A DNA stretch of 64,000 nucleotides from Odontocerum albicorne (Eukaryota > Arthropoda > Insecta > Trichoptera > Odontoceridae). The stretch spans positions 26,879,056 through 26,943,055 of the forward strand of contig OX463844.1 of NCBI GenBank assembly GCA_949825065.1. Direction: 5' to 3'. This document shows, in pieces, positions 32,227 through 44,726 of the stretch (positions are counted from its first letter, which is position 1; every line of letters begins with the position of its first letter). The notes below the pieces were generated by a model. It did no database searches, was not told where the DNA came from, and saw only the letters and a list, made by a program, of their open reading frames with translations. Both the position numbers and the translations under genes were made by a program.

Positions 32227-32712
32227 GGTGTTAACATAAGTTGTGTCCGTTTTTTTTTTCAATTTAAAAATGAGCACCAAAAGTAAAACAAAATGGTTAA
32301 TGTTATACGTCATTCGCAAGAAAATTTTCTGCTCTACTAGAGATTGTGTTTGCTTTTAGGTTACATGTATTATTTTATTTGATTACAAGCCTTCAAAATG
32401 GAATGTCAAGTAGACAAAAGTGAGCATTTTCGACACCTTCTGTTCGCGTTCAATCGAGGGAATAAAGCTGCCAAAGCTGCTCGCGATATTTGCGAAGTGT
32501 ACGGTGAAGATGCTATGAATTAAAGGACAGCTCGTCGATGGTTTTTGCGTTTCAAAGATGGTAATTTCGACCTGAAAGACATGGAGCGTTCCGGACGACC
32601 AGTGGACTTCGATGAGAACCGCTTAAATCATATTATTCATGAAGATCCCCTTCAAACCACCGTAGAATTAAGTGAGCAGATGAATTGTAGTCTCAGTGCC
32701 TGCTATCAAAGA
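32227..32712 (+). mobile_element. Mariner family 2, copy 4 (3'-truncated)
   Basis: TA precedes GGTGTTAACATAAGTTGTGT. The transposase start (about 32398) reads VDKSEHF, AAKAARDICEVYGEDAMN, then a TAA, then RTARRWFLRFKDGNFDLKD, ERSGRPVDFDENRLNHII and TTVELSEQMNCS. The element stops abruptly at about 32705, where a 31-bp tandem repeat begins. There is no right terminal repeat. Confidence 0.82.
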
Positions 32713-32901
32713 AATTTTAAGTTTTAGTACCAGCTTTTGAATAAAATTAAGGTTTTTGTACCTACTGTTAAAAAAAATCGGGTTTTAGTACCGACTTTTA
32801 AAGAAATTTCAGGTTTTAGTACCTACTATTAAAGAAATTTTATTTTTTTGCCTGCTATTAAAAAAAACTAAGGTTTTAGTACCTACTTTCAAAGAAACTT
32901 C
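32702..32901 (+). repeat. ~31-bp degenerate tandem repeat, about 6.5 units
   Basis: The units read roughly CTACTATTAAAGAAATTT then AGGTTTTAGTAC, with small length changes from A/T runs. The array replaces the 3' part of the mariner. Confidence 0.75.
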
Positions 32902-32924
32902 CATTCTCAATATCTTCTTCCACT

Positions 32925-34060
32925 CCTAAAATGAAGAATTGTACACATACTCCTTGGAAAGGGTTGATAGTATAAAGTATTTTGGAGTTTTTCTTGGTCA
33001 GTTTCTTCGCTGGGAGGTTCATATTAACGCTTTGAGCACAAAAATCAGAAAATTAGGATACATATTCCGTATGATTTGAAATGTACTTAGTAAAATATTC
33101 ATAAAAGTATATAGGTATTTAGCCTTATGTCAGTTGGTACTTTATTACGGGATATCAGTTTGAGGGGAATGTACCTTAACACAAAAACACATACTGCAGG
33201 TTACATGATAGGATCATGATGATTTTGTATTTATATACTTTACTAATGAATCGTATTGTATGTACTATAAGGTTACTGGATAAAAAAATCTCACTCCAAC
33301 AATACTTGAATCTATCCTTCATATATATAACACATAAACAACGAAAAGTCTGAGTGGTCACTTTACCTTCAATACTTTTGACAATTTGTTATAAATTTGA
33401 CACCTTTGTAGAGTACATTATTTTACTTTTTATCATATTTAATCGTATGGGACCCAAAAGGTATCCGAAATTCCCTTTTATTATAGTTGAGTGAATCCAA
33501 AAGAGATTTCTACGACTCCTTTGGACATGCTTGGCAATTTTTCTTTAAGTGTTAAAATATTTGTAACGAATGCACCCGGTTGTACCTTTAATTATATAGA
33601 AATAACTAACATGAGAAATAGTAAACCCTTTATTGATTGACACACTTTGGGTTAATGTACGAGATAATTATTTACGAAATCGTAAATTAAGATAGTTTTT
33701 AAAGCCTTATTTACGAATTGACCTATTAAGAGAATCACTACTCGCACATGGATAACCTTGTTTGACGATTTTTCCAATATTGATCTCGTTGGATAAATTG
33801 AGAAATAATCCTTGACAAAATTCGCAGGCATAACTCACTAAGTGACTGCGGGAAGCATGAGTAATGATTGCTGCTATTGTTGTTATTTTTAAATTTCTAT
33901 TTATTTAATTGTTTTCTTTCATGCATTTCAAATGATGTCATTAATTTAAACATATTATGAACCTCCCTCTTGCACATCCCACTCTACCAAGTATGATTTG
34001 ACAACAATTTATTATATAACTTGAAAATATAGAATTACATAAAAATGTGGATTATTTTAC
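32925..34060 (+). mobile_element. LINE-E fragment (RT thumb to 3' UTR)
   Basis: 32940-33185 reads SLERVDSIKYFGVFLGQFLR, HINALSTKIRKLGYIFRMI, then LALCQLVLYYGISVWGE, the conserved end of a reverse transcriptase domain in jockey-like LINEs. After a gap (33190-33427), 33428-33830 shows decayed C-terminal coding (QKRFLRLLW, then LLRESLLAHG) matching the copy at 45782. A probable 3' UTR follows to about 34060. Multiple stops. Confidence 0.7.
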
Positions 34061-34300
34061 CATGTGTATATTTAGTTTAAAAATATTTGATAAAATATTG
34101 TGATAAATTATTAATGCTTTGAACTATAACATGGTCATGCGGCTCTGGTAAGGAAATAAAATTCAACCAGTTGAATATTTCTGATACGAGTATTACTAAT
34201 ATGACTTTTATAGGTGCGAAACAATTTGACACAAAATACACAGATGTCGTTAATTGCACATAATATAATACATTGATATTCGAACTGCAATAATCCTGAA

Positions 34301-34490
34301 GACCTTTGTGGTCTAGTTGGTAAAATACCTGTATTCTGATATGGATTCGATTTGCGTTGTTACACGATTTTTTTAAACGGGTTTCAATCTTATTTTCAAT
34401 CAGAGCATTTTTAACATATTTCTGGTTGATTGGAAAAGATTGTTGTGTGTCAATGGTTGGACTGCATACAACGGAAACCTAATACAATAC
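34301..34490 (+). mobile_element. SINE-1 copy, full length but diverged
   Basis: GACCTTTGTGGTCTAGTTGG, TAAAATACCTGT, TTTCTGGTTGATTGGAAAAG and the end TGCATACAACGGAAACCTAA, all in family order. Confidence 0.72.
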
Positions 34491-34494
34491 TTTA

Positions 34495-35330
34495 CACGTT
34501 GAAATTGATAAATATGCATATTTATGTTCTTAAAATGTACGGTTAATTTCGACCATTAAAATATTCAATAAATTTGACTCAAAAGATTGAATTTAGTGTG
34601 TTCATCAATACAAAATAAAAATGTTACAATGTATGAAAATTTAAACATTATTTACACAATTCATACAAAACTATAATCAAAAGAATTACGCACATACTAC
34701 CATATAGACAAGCTCACAGCAGACCAAGGTCCAGGGCTGTACCCGGCGCATAAATGGATTCTCAAACAGAACAACATATCCACGGCTAAAATATGTTTAT
34801 AAAAAATAAAAACAAAAATCTACTGGCATGGTTATTCCACTCGATACACATAGAAAAACAAAATAATCACCACAATAGTATGAATTGAAGCCTAAAATAA
34901 GAATATACGTTAATATCAATAAATTATTTTTATACTATTATACAAGGATATTAGTAGTTTTAACTTACTATCAGTTTTGCCTGACATGTTGCGATATCAC
35001 CATCTAACTTTTTCCGTAAGTACCCATTTTTTTATAAAGCAACTAAGAGATTACCGAGTAGAACTTTATAAAAGGAGAATGTCACATAATAATACAATAA
35101 CCATTATGACTGTAGTTTTAGAATTGTCATTTGATAAAATAATAACGCGACAAAATGAAAAGAACGTGAATATTAAACCTAATAATATTTTGTGAAGTAG
35201 CATGATATGGAATTCTAATATTTTGGATACTAAATATTATTCAGGTCAATAAATGTACTTGTGCATTTAGTTAAACACACGATTTTACATGTTTTTTATA
35301 CTTTTTAATATTTGAAGGTTGGTGATTGTT
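34495..35330. other. AT-rich DNA, nothing recognised
   Basis: No gene or repeat family recognised. Confidence 0.4.
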
Positions 35331-35334
35331 TTCG

Positions 35335-35570
35335 CTTCATCATCATCATAATCATTACGATGTCATTACATGACATATCTCCAATTCATTTGATCCTGAC
35401 GAATCTTTAACTTCTGTCACGCCCACACTTTGTTATGTGATGCTTCCTATTATAAAGGTTTTACACTATTCTCTTTTTCAGAATTTGATTTACATAGCCG
35501 TGTTACATTTTTCGAGGTCTTCCCAAACTTCTCGTACCATCTATACTCCTCGTTTATACAATGTGTAGGT
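35335..35570 (-). mobile_element. LINE 3'-terminal fragment
   Basis: On the minus strand: EEYRWYEKFGKTSKNVTRL-like coding, then WRYVM and a GATTATGATGATGATGAAG terminus, as many LINEs end. Probably the downstream part of the LINE-A piece at 35757-35900, separated from it by a SINE. Confidence 0.45.
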
Positions 35571-35577
35571 GTTAGGC

Positions 35578-35756
35578 GACCTCCGTGGCCTGGTGGTAAG
35601 ACACTTGTCTGCCGATCCGGAGGTTGCGGGTTCGAGCCCCGCTGGAACCCAGATTTTTTTAAATAGGATTCCGTTCTGGTTAACACTTAGAGCCTATAAA
35701 AACACCTTTCTGGTTGGTTAGAAGAGATTGCCACATGGCAATAAACTCGCCAAGTT
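35578..35756 (+). mobile_element. SINE-1 copy, well preserved
   Basis: One of the cleanest copies: GACCTCCGTGGCCTGGTGGT, AAGACACTTGTCTGCC, CGGAGGTTGCGGGTTCGAGC (B box), CTGGTTGGTTAGAAGAGATT, GCCACATGGCAATAAACTCG. The last 35 or so bases of the consensus are missing and it ends in an A-run. Confidence 0.85.
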
Positions 35757-35900
35757 AAAAAAAATGTTTTGTAAATCTTTCACCATTCATTCTATATACT
35801 TTGCCGAAACATCTCAATGGTCCTTTATTTTTCTTATAGACTGCATCTTCTTTCAATCCGCATTCATTCTAAAGAGATCTGCTAATATATTTGTCCAATA
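35757..35900 (-). mobile_element. LINE-A fragment
   Basis: On the minus strand: NECGLKEDAVYKKNKGPLRC, FGKVYRMNGERFTKHFF, the 'CGLKEDVV...LRWFGHVxRMNxERLTK' block of LINE-A. Confidence 0.6.
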
Positions 35901-36371
35901 TTCATTTTTTTCACACACTTTATGCAACACTCTTATTTATATTGTGTTCATCTTACTTTTTCCTTTTTTGCAACGTCTTCTTGGGTAGGTTTCGTTTTCC
36001 TATCCTAATTTCAGGATCATGTTTCCATTTAGAACAGCTAGCTTGGATTTTCTTGAAATGCTTCTTGTTTTATGTTGTGATAAATTATTATATATTTTTT
36101 AAAACGTTAATATGCAAATTCCAAATAATAAATAACCCAGCATAATGTTTAAAAAAATTTAAAATGTTCTTAAAAATCTTTGAAAAAATTGTTTGTACTT
36201 TGGCTAGAGAATAGAGAAATTACAAACTTAAACTATAAAAAAAAATTTCAAACATTCCACGATCTTTCCTACATTTTTTCTTCTTTATAGTCATCTGTGA
36301 CACTTTTCAATTATTCTTATTTTGAAAAATTGATCTTATAATGTTTCACGTTAAAGAATCGTTTTATTTAT

Positions 36372-36572
36372 CGTATTATACTTCCGCTGTATACAGTACA
36401 ATCTAGCGGGTTAATTGGTATATGGTTATCTCTTCCAACATACCCGAAAGGTGTTAAAAGAGCCTCAAGTGAAAACTAGTCTGGAACCCGTTTTAAAAAA
36501 TATGGTTACCAACGAGAATCCAACCCATGACAACCGAGCTGGAAGACAGATATCTTACCAACTAGGTCACGA
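36372..36572 (-). mobile_element. SINE-1 copy, full length
   Basis: On the minus strand: GTGACCTAGTTGGTAAGATA, TCTTCCAGCTCGGTTGTC, GGTTCCAGACTAGTTTTCAC, TTGAGGCTCTTTTAACACC and the 3' end TACTGTATACAGCGGAAGTA. Confidence 0.78.
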
Positions 36573-36574
36573 AT

Positions 36575-37300
36575 ATCCCATTCCGATTCGATAAACGTAA
36601 ATTTCAAGCTCTGCCTATCACTATGTGACAAATAAATATATGTTCAAACATACCACACATTAATACAATACAATCATTCTTCAAAATATGATGCTAAAGT
36701 GTCATCTTATTCTTTTCTATAATTAGCGTACATACCATATCGCAATTTTCCTGTCGGTGTAAGCAGAAAGAACAAAACACTACATTTTAATATCACGACA
36801 TACATCCTTCGTCTCCTCCGCACGCACTCATTTTTTTATACTACTCTGCCTGTTTATCTTACTACTTACCTTTTCTTCTTTAAATTTTTTATTTGATTGT
36901 TTCTTTCATTTTTTTATTCGACGTCCCCTACCATGAATCCCACTTATGCTTACTTAATAAATTTGTTAAGTCAGTATTTCATCAACCTTCCATTAACTAG
37001 AATAAACGAGTAAATTTTGCCCGATGAATAATTGCCACCTGGCTCTGAACTGCTTTGTTTCGTGGAATAATTTATGTTATCCAGATAGCCGAATACTTAG
37101 TGGAAATAACTCAGTGTTTTTAATAAAATAATCATAAGAAGTCGGTATTTCGTCATGCATTCATTCAACAAATCTAAACAACCTCGGCGTTCGCTTTTTC
37201 AACCTACTTAACGCAGTTTTTAGATCACATTTATTCTTAATACTCACATTTCATATTCTGTCATACATCACATTTCTTCTCAGTGCACTGATTTATTAGG
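36575..37300. other. AT-rich DNA, nothing recognised
   Basis: No gene or repeat family recognised. Confidence 0.4.
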
Positions 37301-37309
37301 AGGAATGAA

Positions 37310-37620
37310 GATATGAAAGAAGATGGAATAAAGACCAAAAAATTATTGCATGGATAAAATGCATATTTTAATTTGAAAAAAGGAGCTTAAAGATGGTTTG
37401 GATGTGTGAGGATAACGAATGACAAAATAACTAAAACGAATATACAAGTGAAAAGCGCAAAATATGCGTGGACATGGTAGACCGAGATAATAGAAGATTG
37501 TGCATTACAAAATGTATCAATGTGGAGGAAGCGAAAGTGGTGCGTTTGAATAGAAAATTTGAAAGATCTGTTGTCTCTGCCTACCCGGCAAGGGATACGG
37601 GGTGGTAATATGGATGTGTA
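37310..37620 (+). mobile_element. LINE-A C-terminal fragment
   Basis: Frames read AQNMRGHGRPR, then MYQCGGSESGAF-type sequence equivalent to RRCMNVEEAK in another frame, ending RSVVSAYPARDTG. The order RGRPR, MNVEEA, RSVVSAYP is that of the 38320-38765 copy. Confidence 0.6.
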
Positions 37621-38319
37621 CGTTCATTTCGTATTTTCTGTAATAATTGATTTCTTATTTCATCCCTCTGTCACGCTATATGTGCACACAAATTACCATT
37701 CCAGTTAAATCATAATTTAACGTTTTACAGAATAAACAACCCGTTAAACTGTAAACAATTATTTCCGACCTTAACTAAAATAACAGTTTGTTCCTTAACG
37801 TCAACACATAAAGAGGAGACACGCTCTGAATGCTAAGTAAGAAGGAAGCGCTGTACATTGTCAACAAAGCGCTAACACTTTCCCTTGAACATGCCATTCG
37901 CTCAAGGCATTCTGACTTAATACGGACCAGCGTCATGTCTCACTAGGCCAAGGTTGTTTTGAATGTCCCTGCAAAGGAAACATGGATGTAACGACCCAAA
38001 TTGAGGTTCAACGAACTTTAGCGACTTAGCCTTCAATCCTTCAAGGGATAATTATTTGTTTATATACTTGAAGACAAAATGATTTGTTTATATATTTTTT
38101 GATTGAACTCCAAAGTATTGGTCATATAGAAGTATGAAAGGAAAAGTGAATAGGATATATGGGAGAGCAATGAAAATTAAGATATCATTTTCCCATATGA
38201 TGAAAGAGTTATGAGATATGTCGAACAGCGTTTAGCGGTAGGAAACAATTTCAATGAGGTAATAAAACATATATGCTCGAACTAGGCAGTGTCAAAATCA
38301 GTATTTAAGTATCCATTTT

Positions 38320-38765
38320 GATTTGTGAAACGTGGACGTGGATAAAGACAGAAAGGACCCGAATAAATGCTGTCGAAGTGCGTGCACTAACAATAATACT
38401 TTGGATGACCATGTATGACAGAATACAGAATGAAGTTTTTAGGGATGAATGTGAACTTAAGGCTGATGTGTAAAGTAAGATGACGCAGTCTTAAATGGTT
38501 TGGACATATCTAACGAATGAATGAAGAAAGACTAAAAAAATGCAATGCAAATGTGAGAAGGCGTAGTAAAAAAAGAATAAGGAAAGTATGGTTGAATCAA
38601 GTTAATGATACTTTGAAAAAGTAAACGTACAGTCAGAGAACTCGTAGAAGTTGTATAAGAAGGTGTATGGATGTGGAAGAACATAGGATGTGTATCGAAA
38701 TAGGAAAGTCTGGCACTTTACCTTCTTTGCCTACCTCGACAGGGAAATTGTGTGATGATTTGTAT
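38320..38765 (+). mobile_element. LINE-A C-terminal fragment, longest copy
   Basis: Reads ETWTWIKTERTRINAVEVRA, WMTMYDRIQNEVFRDECELK, then in other frames LKWFGHI, RMNEERLKK, VNDTLKK, RRSCIRRCMDVEEHRMC. This is the standard C-terminal order of this LINE type. Several stops and shifts. Confidence 0.7.
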
Positions 38766-38837
38766 GTGTCATATGTAAACCGCGTTCCACTTTAAAAAGC
38801 AAAATTATAATTTTGAAAATTCGTTCGTTTGTTTTTT

Positions 38838-39172
38838 TTTTTAAACAACAATCCACCCAAACTAGGATGATTTGTGCCACCAAATTAAAGACATTATGAA
38901 ATTACATGACTCAATATAATAAAACCAATTTAAAAAAATTACAATTCTAGATAATTCAAAGTTTAAACTGATTGAGTTAAAAAAAAATTACAATCGATCT
39001 ATGATTGGAAAAGTTCCTCGAAGAATGAAGAAACGCAACATTCATTGGACTCGTCAAAGATATGACTTTTAGTAAATCAAATATATCTCGCAAAGGACAG
39101 CCGAAAAATGTATGGTATATAATTTCAGCATCCAAATCACAATCGCAGCCGGGATTTATTATTAACTGTGAT
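38838..39172 (-). mobile_element. LINE-F 3' end
   Basis: On the minus strand: NPGCDCDLDAEIIYHTFFGC followed by PLREIYLIY and stop, a C-terminal CxCx(n)HxxxxC zinc knuckle. About 250 bp of 3' UTR follow, ending GGCACAAATCATCCTAGTTT, GGGTGGATTG and a poly-A tract. Shares its UTR with 16928-17235. Confidence 0.72.
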
Positions 39173-39174
39173 CG

Positions 39175-41385
39175 AATAAGTTACACCCGTGGCATGAAAA
39201 TAGTATGGTAATGTATATATGTATAACTTATTCATTTATTTATTGATGTAACATTTCATTGTATTACAACCTGTTGGGCTTATTATCATGTATTAAAAGT
39301 AAATTACTATATTTAACCAAAAAATCTTTATTCACAGTGAATTGAAATTTTATGTATTGCCCGCATTCTCGAGATAACACTTCGTTTGAATTGTATGATA
39401 ATTGTATGTTATGTATGCATGGTGTTGCACCTCAGAAAGTACTTATTCTTGACACAGTAAACCAGAAATACCGATGACAAAGATATCAATCTTCCAAAGC
39501 TGGCTTTGTCTCCTTTTATTTTATTTATTTGATTATAAAGCACTTCTGATCGTCTTTGAAGAAAGTTTATAATGTTACTGTATCTATGTAATAACACATA
39601 TTTTTTTTATTAAAACTCTGTTTTTTTTTGTTTTTTTTCTTTAAACAATATTTGTATTCTTCGTAAGAGTTAAAATTAAACACCTGCGACATTTATTATA
39701 TTTTCAGGGTTCAAACAGTGGTATGCTTATTTAATAATGAAAATTGTTTTGTTTTGACAAAAGGAAAGCGACGTCGAGAGTGTTTTGAGTATCGAAAGTG
39801 AAAGGGGTACATGAATAGAGACATGCCCACATTGTTGTTATAAAGGGATCCCGGTCCCAAGTGGACTTATCAGCTACATTGCTGTACACCAGATGGATTA
39901 GCCATTTTAATCGTTGGGATTGCTTAAGGGTATTATTATAGATTTAATTCATTTCATAGCTGAGTTGAATTTATTACTCATTTACATATCCAATCACGCA
40001 ATTTTAAACACGTTTTCTCGAAACAATGAAACAATTACAGGTTAATTATATTAATAAGGAAAACAAAAGTTAGACATCCAATATTATAAAAAAAAACAAC
40101 AAATTGTTTTATGTACAACATACATAAGATTGAATTTGACCGTAATTCTACTCGATATTTTTAAACTTGCAAAAGATTTTTTTGTATTTCAAGTTAATCT
40201 AAACAACGTGTGTGTGGGTTAGATCGTTATAACATATAAACATCGAATATTGTGATACGAAAATTTATAATAAATTTTCAGTATTACTCAATATAAAACA
40301 TTGACATAGAGTTTAGCCAAATAATCTTATTGTATTTTTGGTGATAAATTATATCATTTTTAAGAATTGCAATAACTCAAAGGAATACATCAGTTTTAAA
40401 ACAATTACCACAATCCAGTTTTTTTTAAAATAAATGTCAAGGGAACCGATACTCGAACATACGTGTAACATATATACACTATTGATTTCTTTTTATAGCT
40501 TTTGAAATATTTAGAAAACGAAGAAACACTTGCGATATATTTTATATGTTCTATGTATAAATTAATTATCATTTAATTGATTATCATGATTAATTAAATA
40601 TGAAAAAATAATATGATCACTAAAATATCCAAATAGACACACAATATTGTATTTATCATACTTCCCAGGTGCAATAATACCACCTCAGAAGTTTAGAGAG
40701 GGAGTAAGAAGACATTAGTTTTATGGTCGCATGCAATTTTCCAAACATTTTTATTTTATTTTATAGAACATGGGCTGATATTTTGATAGAAGTATATAAT
40801 TATAAGACAGCACTTAACGATACTTGAGGATGGCGAATCACAATGAAGTGGTTTGTATCATTTAAATTGTCAAAAAAATTATTTCATTGTTGACAATACG
40901 ATATTAATTGATCTTATCAGAATTAAGATCTGACCGAAATGTTAATTACGGCAACCAACCGTTAAAAACTTATTCACATACGAAAAAATAACTAATTTTA
41001 CTTATAAAAGTGATCTAGAACAAGTAAGGTAATACTTGGATTTCTTATTACGTGCGTACAAACACGTGCATTTTGTTGTATGTGACATGTGATAATGACT
41101 TGTAAAAGGGCATTCACACCATTAAATGTATGGTTTATATTGTCCTTATCTCAAAAAATACGTTAAGATACTTCATTAGTCACATAATCTGGAATATTTA
41201 ATATTATATTTTCAATGCATTATAGACAATTTTGAAAGAATTTTAATGGAAGGAGATTTTTTTTATTATTGCCAGATATCAAAACAAATTATCTCTCAAG
41301 TCAGAAATCAGTGAATCAGCTATAGAAAAACATAAATTCAAATGTAAAACGGTCTAAAAATATAACCAGTTCAGAAGTAAATCCA
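39175..41385. other. AT-rich DNA, nothing recognised
   Basis: 2.2 kb without a recognisable gene or repeat. A short less AT-rich stretch at about 39760-39900 shows no protein I can identify. Confidence 0.4.
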
Positions 41386-41389
41386 CTAA

Positions 41390-41456
41390 GAATTGAATCT
41401 AGGGTGGCCGCTTGCTTAGCATGAATGCTAACCGTTACGCCACGGCCACCGACAAT
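41390..41456 (-). repeat. tRNA-like SINE head, third family
   Basis: On the minus strand: GGTGGCCGTGGCGTAACGGT TAGC, then GCGGCCACCC and GATTCAATTC. It has A-box and weak B-box spacing, but GGTGGCC pairs with a downstream GGCCACC inside the head, not as an acceptor stem. A SINE head or decayed tRNA pseudogene. Confidence 0.4.
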
Positions 41457-41459
41457 GGT

Positions 41460-42350
41460 GTCTGAAGAAGTTCACAACTAGGATGCCTATAATGAATAAA
41501 AATGTAATTATTTATCAGACTACCGGTATCAGTTAAACGCCTGTGATGTTGGGACAAAATCTGAAATACCACGACACAATAATCTGCCCTCTTTGGAGTG
41601 TTCAACAATTCAAGATGTCCTAAGTATCTGCGTGATAATTCAATTTTCTGCAATGGACTGCCTCTTCGGTCTGATGAGAACAGAATCTTTTCATCATCTT
41701 TTACGGTTCACTTAGTCCAACTTTGTAACAATCTTCCTTTCTAAAACATGTGTGCTTCATTCATATCGTTATTCAATAATAAACTAAAGAAGCATCATCT
41801 GTCCCAAAATAGTTCTCGTCCTTAACTCCCTTACAATCCTACCACTTTCCCTACTTCGCTTGAAATTTATTTTTTATCATAAATTTTGTTCGTTTTTCTC
41901 AAATTTTGATTTTCGTTCACTGAATTAAAGACTAAGTTATGAATTCTAATAATAATTATGAAACAAATGATGGTTGATTGGTTGTAAAAGCTTTGAAGCA
42001 ATTAATTCTTCCGATGTATTATATTTGCATGACAGGACTAATAAACCATGAAGGCTTGTTAAGAAAACCCCCAAAGCAGTTTTAAAGATCACTGAAATAT
42101 GGTAAGATCTATATATTTTACATTCCTTCGTTTCAAAATATGATTCATTATACAACGACATCAAAACGTGACAGTTTTACTAGCCTCTCCACGAAATAAA
42201 CCATCAGGGGACAAGCGTGACATGTTGTCATACGTGTCCAGGAAGTTTAGATCTTCTGCCCCAGTGTGGAATTATTATACCATATCTTAAGTCGGGAGTA
42301 TGACAAGTTACGTGATTCTTAGTTGTACATCATCATCATTACCTTACACG
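41460..42350. other. No recognised gene
   Basis: A 72-codon minus-strand frame (41435-41653) beginning MQKIELSRRYLGHLELLNTP is unassigned. The rest is AT-rich without signals. Confidence 0.3.
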
Positions 42351-42353
42351 TTA

Positions 42354-42385
42354 GACGAACTCCGTGATCTAGTAAATAAGATTAT
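42354..42385 (+). mobile_element. SINE-1 head fragment
   Basis: GACGAACTCCGTGATCTAGT followed by AAATAAGATTA matches the first 30 bases of the family. It directly follows a CATCATCATCATT run. Confidence 0.4.
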
Positions 42386-42527
42386 TTTATATTATTGATA
42401 AGACATTTGAGATGTACAAGTACACCTGCAAATATATCCTCAAGATTTTCTTTGCAGATAATGTTACAGAAGAGGGTAGCTTGCTCTTATGTATAAGAAC
42501 ATAGGACTACTTAAACTGTGAAGATTT

Positions 42528-42740
42528 GCAAGTTGCAGTATCTCGGCCACATAAAAGGGGAATAACACATACTTAAACACTGATAATCGATGGACAAATA
42601 AATTTCTAGCGACGCAAAGGAAGACGCTGCATATTTTGACTTAAGAACTTGAGGGAGTGGTTAGGGTGTAGTTCTACTGAGGTGTTTCGAGCTTCAGTGA
42701 ACATGGTAACGATTGCAGTGATGGAGGCCAACCACTGATA
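42528..42740 (+). mobile_element. LINE C-terminal fragment (LINE-B relative)
   Basis: The frame reads LQYLGHIKG, IIDGQINF, KGRRCIF, then LKNLREWLGCSSTEVFRASV, NMVTIAVMEANH and stop. This is the GHI...DGKI...GRR...LRxW module of LINE ORF2 C-termini. The minus-strand frame over it (42606-42929) is a shadow. Confidence 0.68.
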
Positions 42741-43008
42741 GAAGACGGCAGCTCGAGAAGAAATGAATACGGACTTCGTATTTATCAGGATATAAATCGC
42801 TCTATACCAACACTGTCTTCCCCGCAGTTCCATCAAGAAAAAACATTTCTTTGTTAGTCCATGTAAAGCGATTATATTGTACCTTAAATATCTCAAATCA
42901 GGTAAAATTGTTTCATCCAATCCAATCACCTAGACCTTCAAGATTACATTCCCTGTAGGTTTTCAGACAGATTTTACTTCTAAGTTTTTTTTATTTGTTT
43001 GTACTGTC

Positions 43009-43050
43009 ATCGTACCTGATTGTACTGCCATCATACCTGATTCATATAAA
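43009..43050 (+). repeat. 21-bp tandem duplication
   Basis: TTGTACTGTCATCGTACCTGA is followed by TTGTACTGCCATCATACCTGA. Confidence 0.75.
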
Positions 43051-43059
43051 TTCTTGACA

Positions 43060-43890
43060 CACTTTTGAGAAAACCGGTATTATTAAAAAAACATGTGTTT
43101 TTTATTTATTTTTTTACCCTATTTGCCAATATCCATGCTTTATTCAAAAGTGTAAAAACGGAAAATGCCACATGACTTCTTTTTATTTATTTATCTATAT
43201 AATTAAGGCAATGTACATATCGAAAGCCTATATTACAAGTTCTTAAATTGAAAAAACATTTTAAAAACGTCATTTAAGAACCTTAACACATTCTTATCGG
43301 AATTTATAAATCATACGTTACACCAAGAACATGAAACTTTTCAATACATAAAAAACAGAACTTATATGGGAAAATTTAAAAAACTTTCGCCATCTTAAGA
43401 AGGGTTCTTAATTTCTCTGTCTATTTCCACCAAAATGTGAAAAAATCCTTTCCAACTAATCCGAAAAGGAACTTAACTGATACATTATTTCATGTTTTCA
43501 TTGAACTTTCTGATATGTACTTCAAAACGAGGTTTTTTTAAATTTTAATTAACAACCAACTCAATAAAATCTATATTGTGTTTTATTTTTTTCCAAAACA
43601 TCAATAAGGCATAATACAATAATTGCCTGTTAGTTACACGCATTTATTTACCTGATTCACATAGTTTGTCAAAGTAAACTATTTTATTTTCTTTAATTTA
43701 CTCTGAGATACTCGTACATATGCATATTTCTACCTTAAGTCAACAGTTACTTTTTTAGTCATCTCAAGTAAATCGTAGCTTGTTTCAGTGGCGTAGGTGC
43801 CATCTATTCAGAAAAGATCGTTTGCCTCAAATATTATTTGAAAATAGTTGTTTTTATTTCAAGTACTTAAAATTATTATAATTTTATTTA
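43060..43890. other. AT-rich DNA, nothing recognised
   Basis: No gene or repeat family recognised. Confidence 0.4.
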
Positions 43891-43900
43891 TTTATTTATA

Positions 43901-44087
43901 ACACTTAAGTTGTAGGCTGATTTATTTCTATTCGACAATCTTTTTCAAACAACCACGAATATATCAAAGAGAGTTTACGTGAAAACTAGACAAAACCCTT
44001 TTTAATGAAAGTGGGTAACAACGTTAATCGAGCCCGTAACTCCCAGGTTAGAAAATAGGCTTCATACCAACAATGTCACGGAGTTCA
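43901..44087 (-). mobile_element. SINE-1 copy, diverged
   Basis: On the minus strand: GTGACATTGTTGGTATGAAG, AACCTGGGAGTTACGGGCTC, GTCTAGTTTTCACGTAAACT, GTGGTTGTTTGAAAAAGATT. The tail is degraded. Confidence 0.6.
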
Positions 44088-44089
44088 TC

Positions 44090-44725
44090 ATTACAGTATA
44101 TGAATGTTCTTTTTTTATGACATAACTTAATTAAAATTTAATTGAAACGAGCAAAGAAAAAAGTAAACTACATTAATTAAATTTGAAATTGGATTTAGAG
44201 TTAATCAATGAACTCCTAGAAGTATGCCAATTTTCAGAAAAGAAAGGATTTGTGACTTTGATCTTTAAAACGGAAAGCTGTGTTAATGGATTTTTTAAAA
44301 CGGCTGTTCCGCATTTTTATAACACTGAAATAATATTCGTGATTTTTTTTTAATTCTTGTTACATTATACTCGCACATTAATTATTTAATATTTATCACG
44401 ATATTCCCATTTTGAAAACTCAAAAAGGTTATATCATATTTCTTTATACGATAAAATCTCGCTACATCATTACGAAGGATTTCGCCTAAGTTGGAAAGAC
44501 TCGGGCTGCTGTATTTAGTTTTGCTTGCGTGTTTAGATTCTATAATAATTGCAGAAGTTTTGTTACATACATAAACATAAGACGTGATGATAAAACGATT
44601 GACACATTCTTCCGGGTAACATCAAACAATGGACGGCCTGGGAGTCGCTTGCATTATTAATTGTAGTTTGTTAGTATTATTAAAAATATTTATGATTAAA
44701 TTTTCTGAAATCCCCCATAAAAGAG
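44090..44725. other. AT-rich DNA, nothing recognised
   Basis: No gene or repeat family recognised. Confidence 0.4.
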
Positions 44726-44726
44726 G

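Noticed and set aside
39409..39597. 62-codon minus-strand frame
   Set aside because: No recognisable motif, and it lies in AT-rich DNA where such frames are expected by chance.
42606..42929. 107-codon minus-strand frame
   Set aside because: Opposite a LINE C-terminus whose plus-strand translation (LREWLGCSSTEVFRASV) is the recognisable one.
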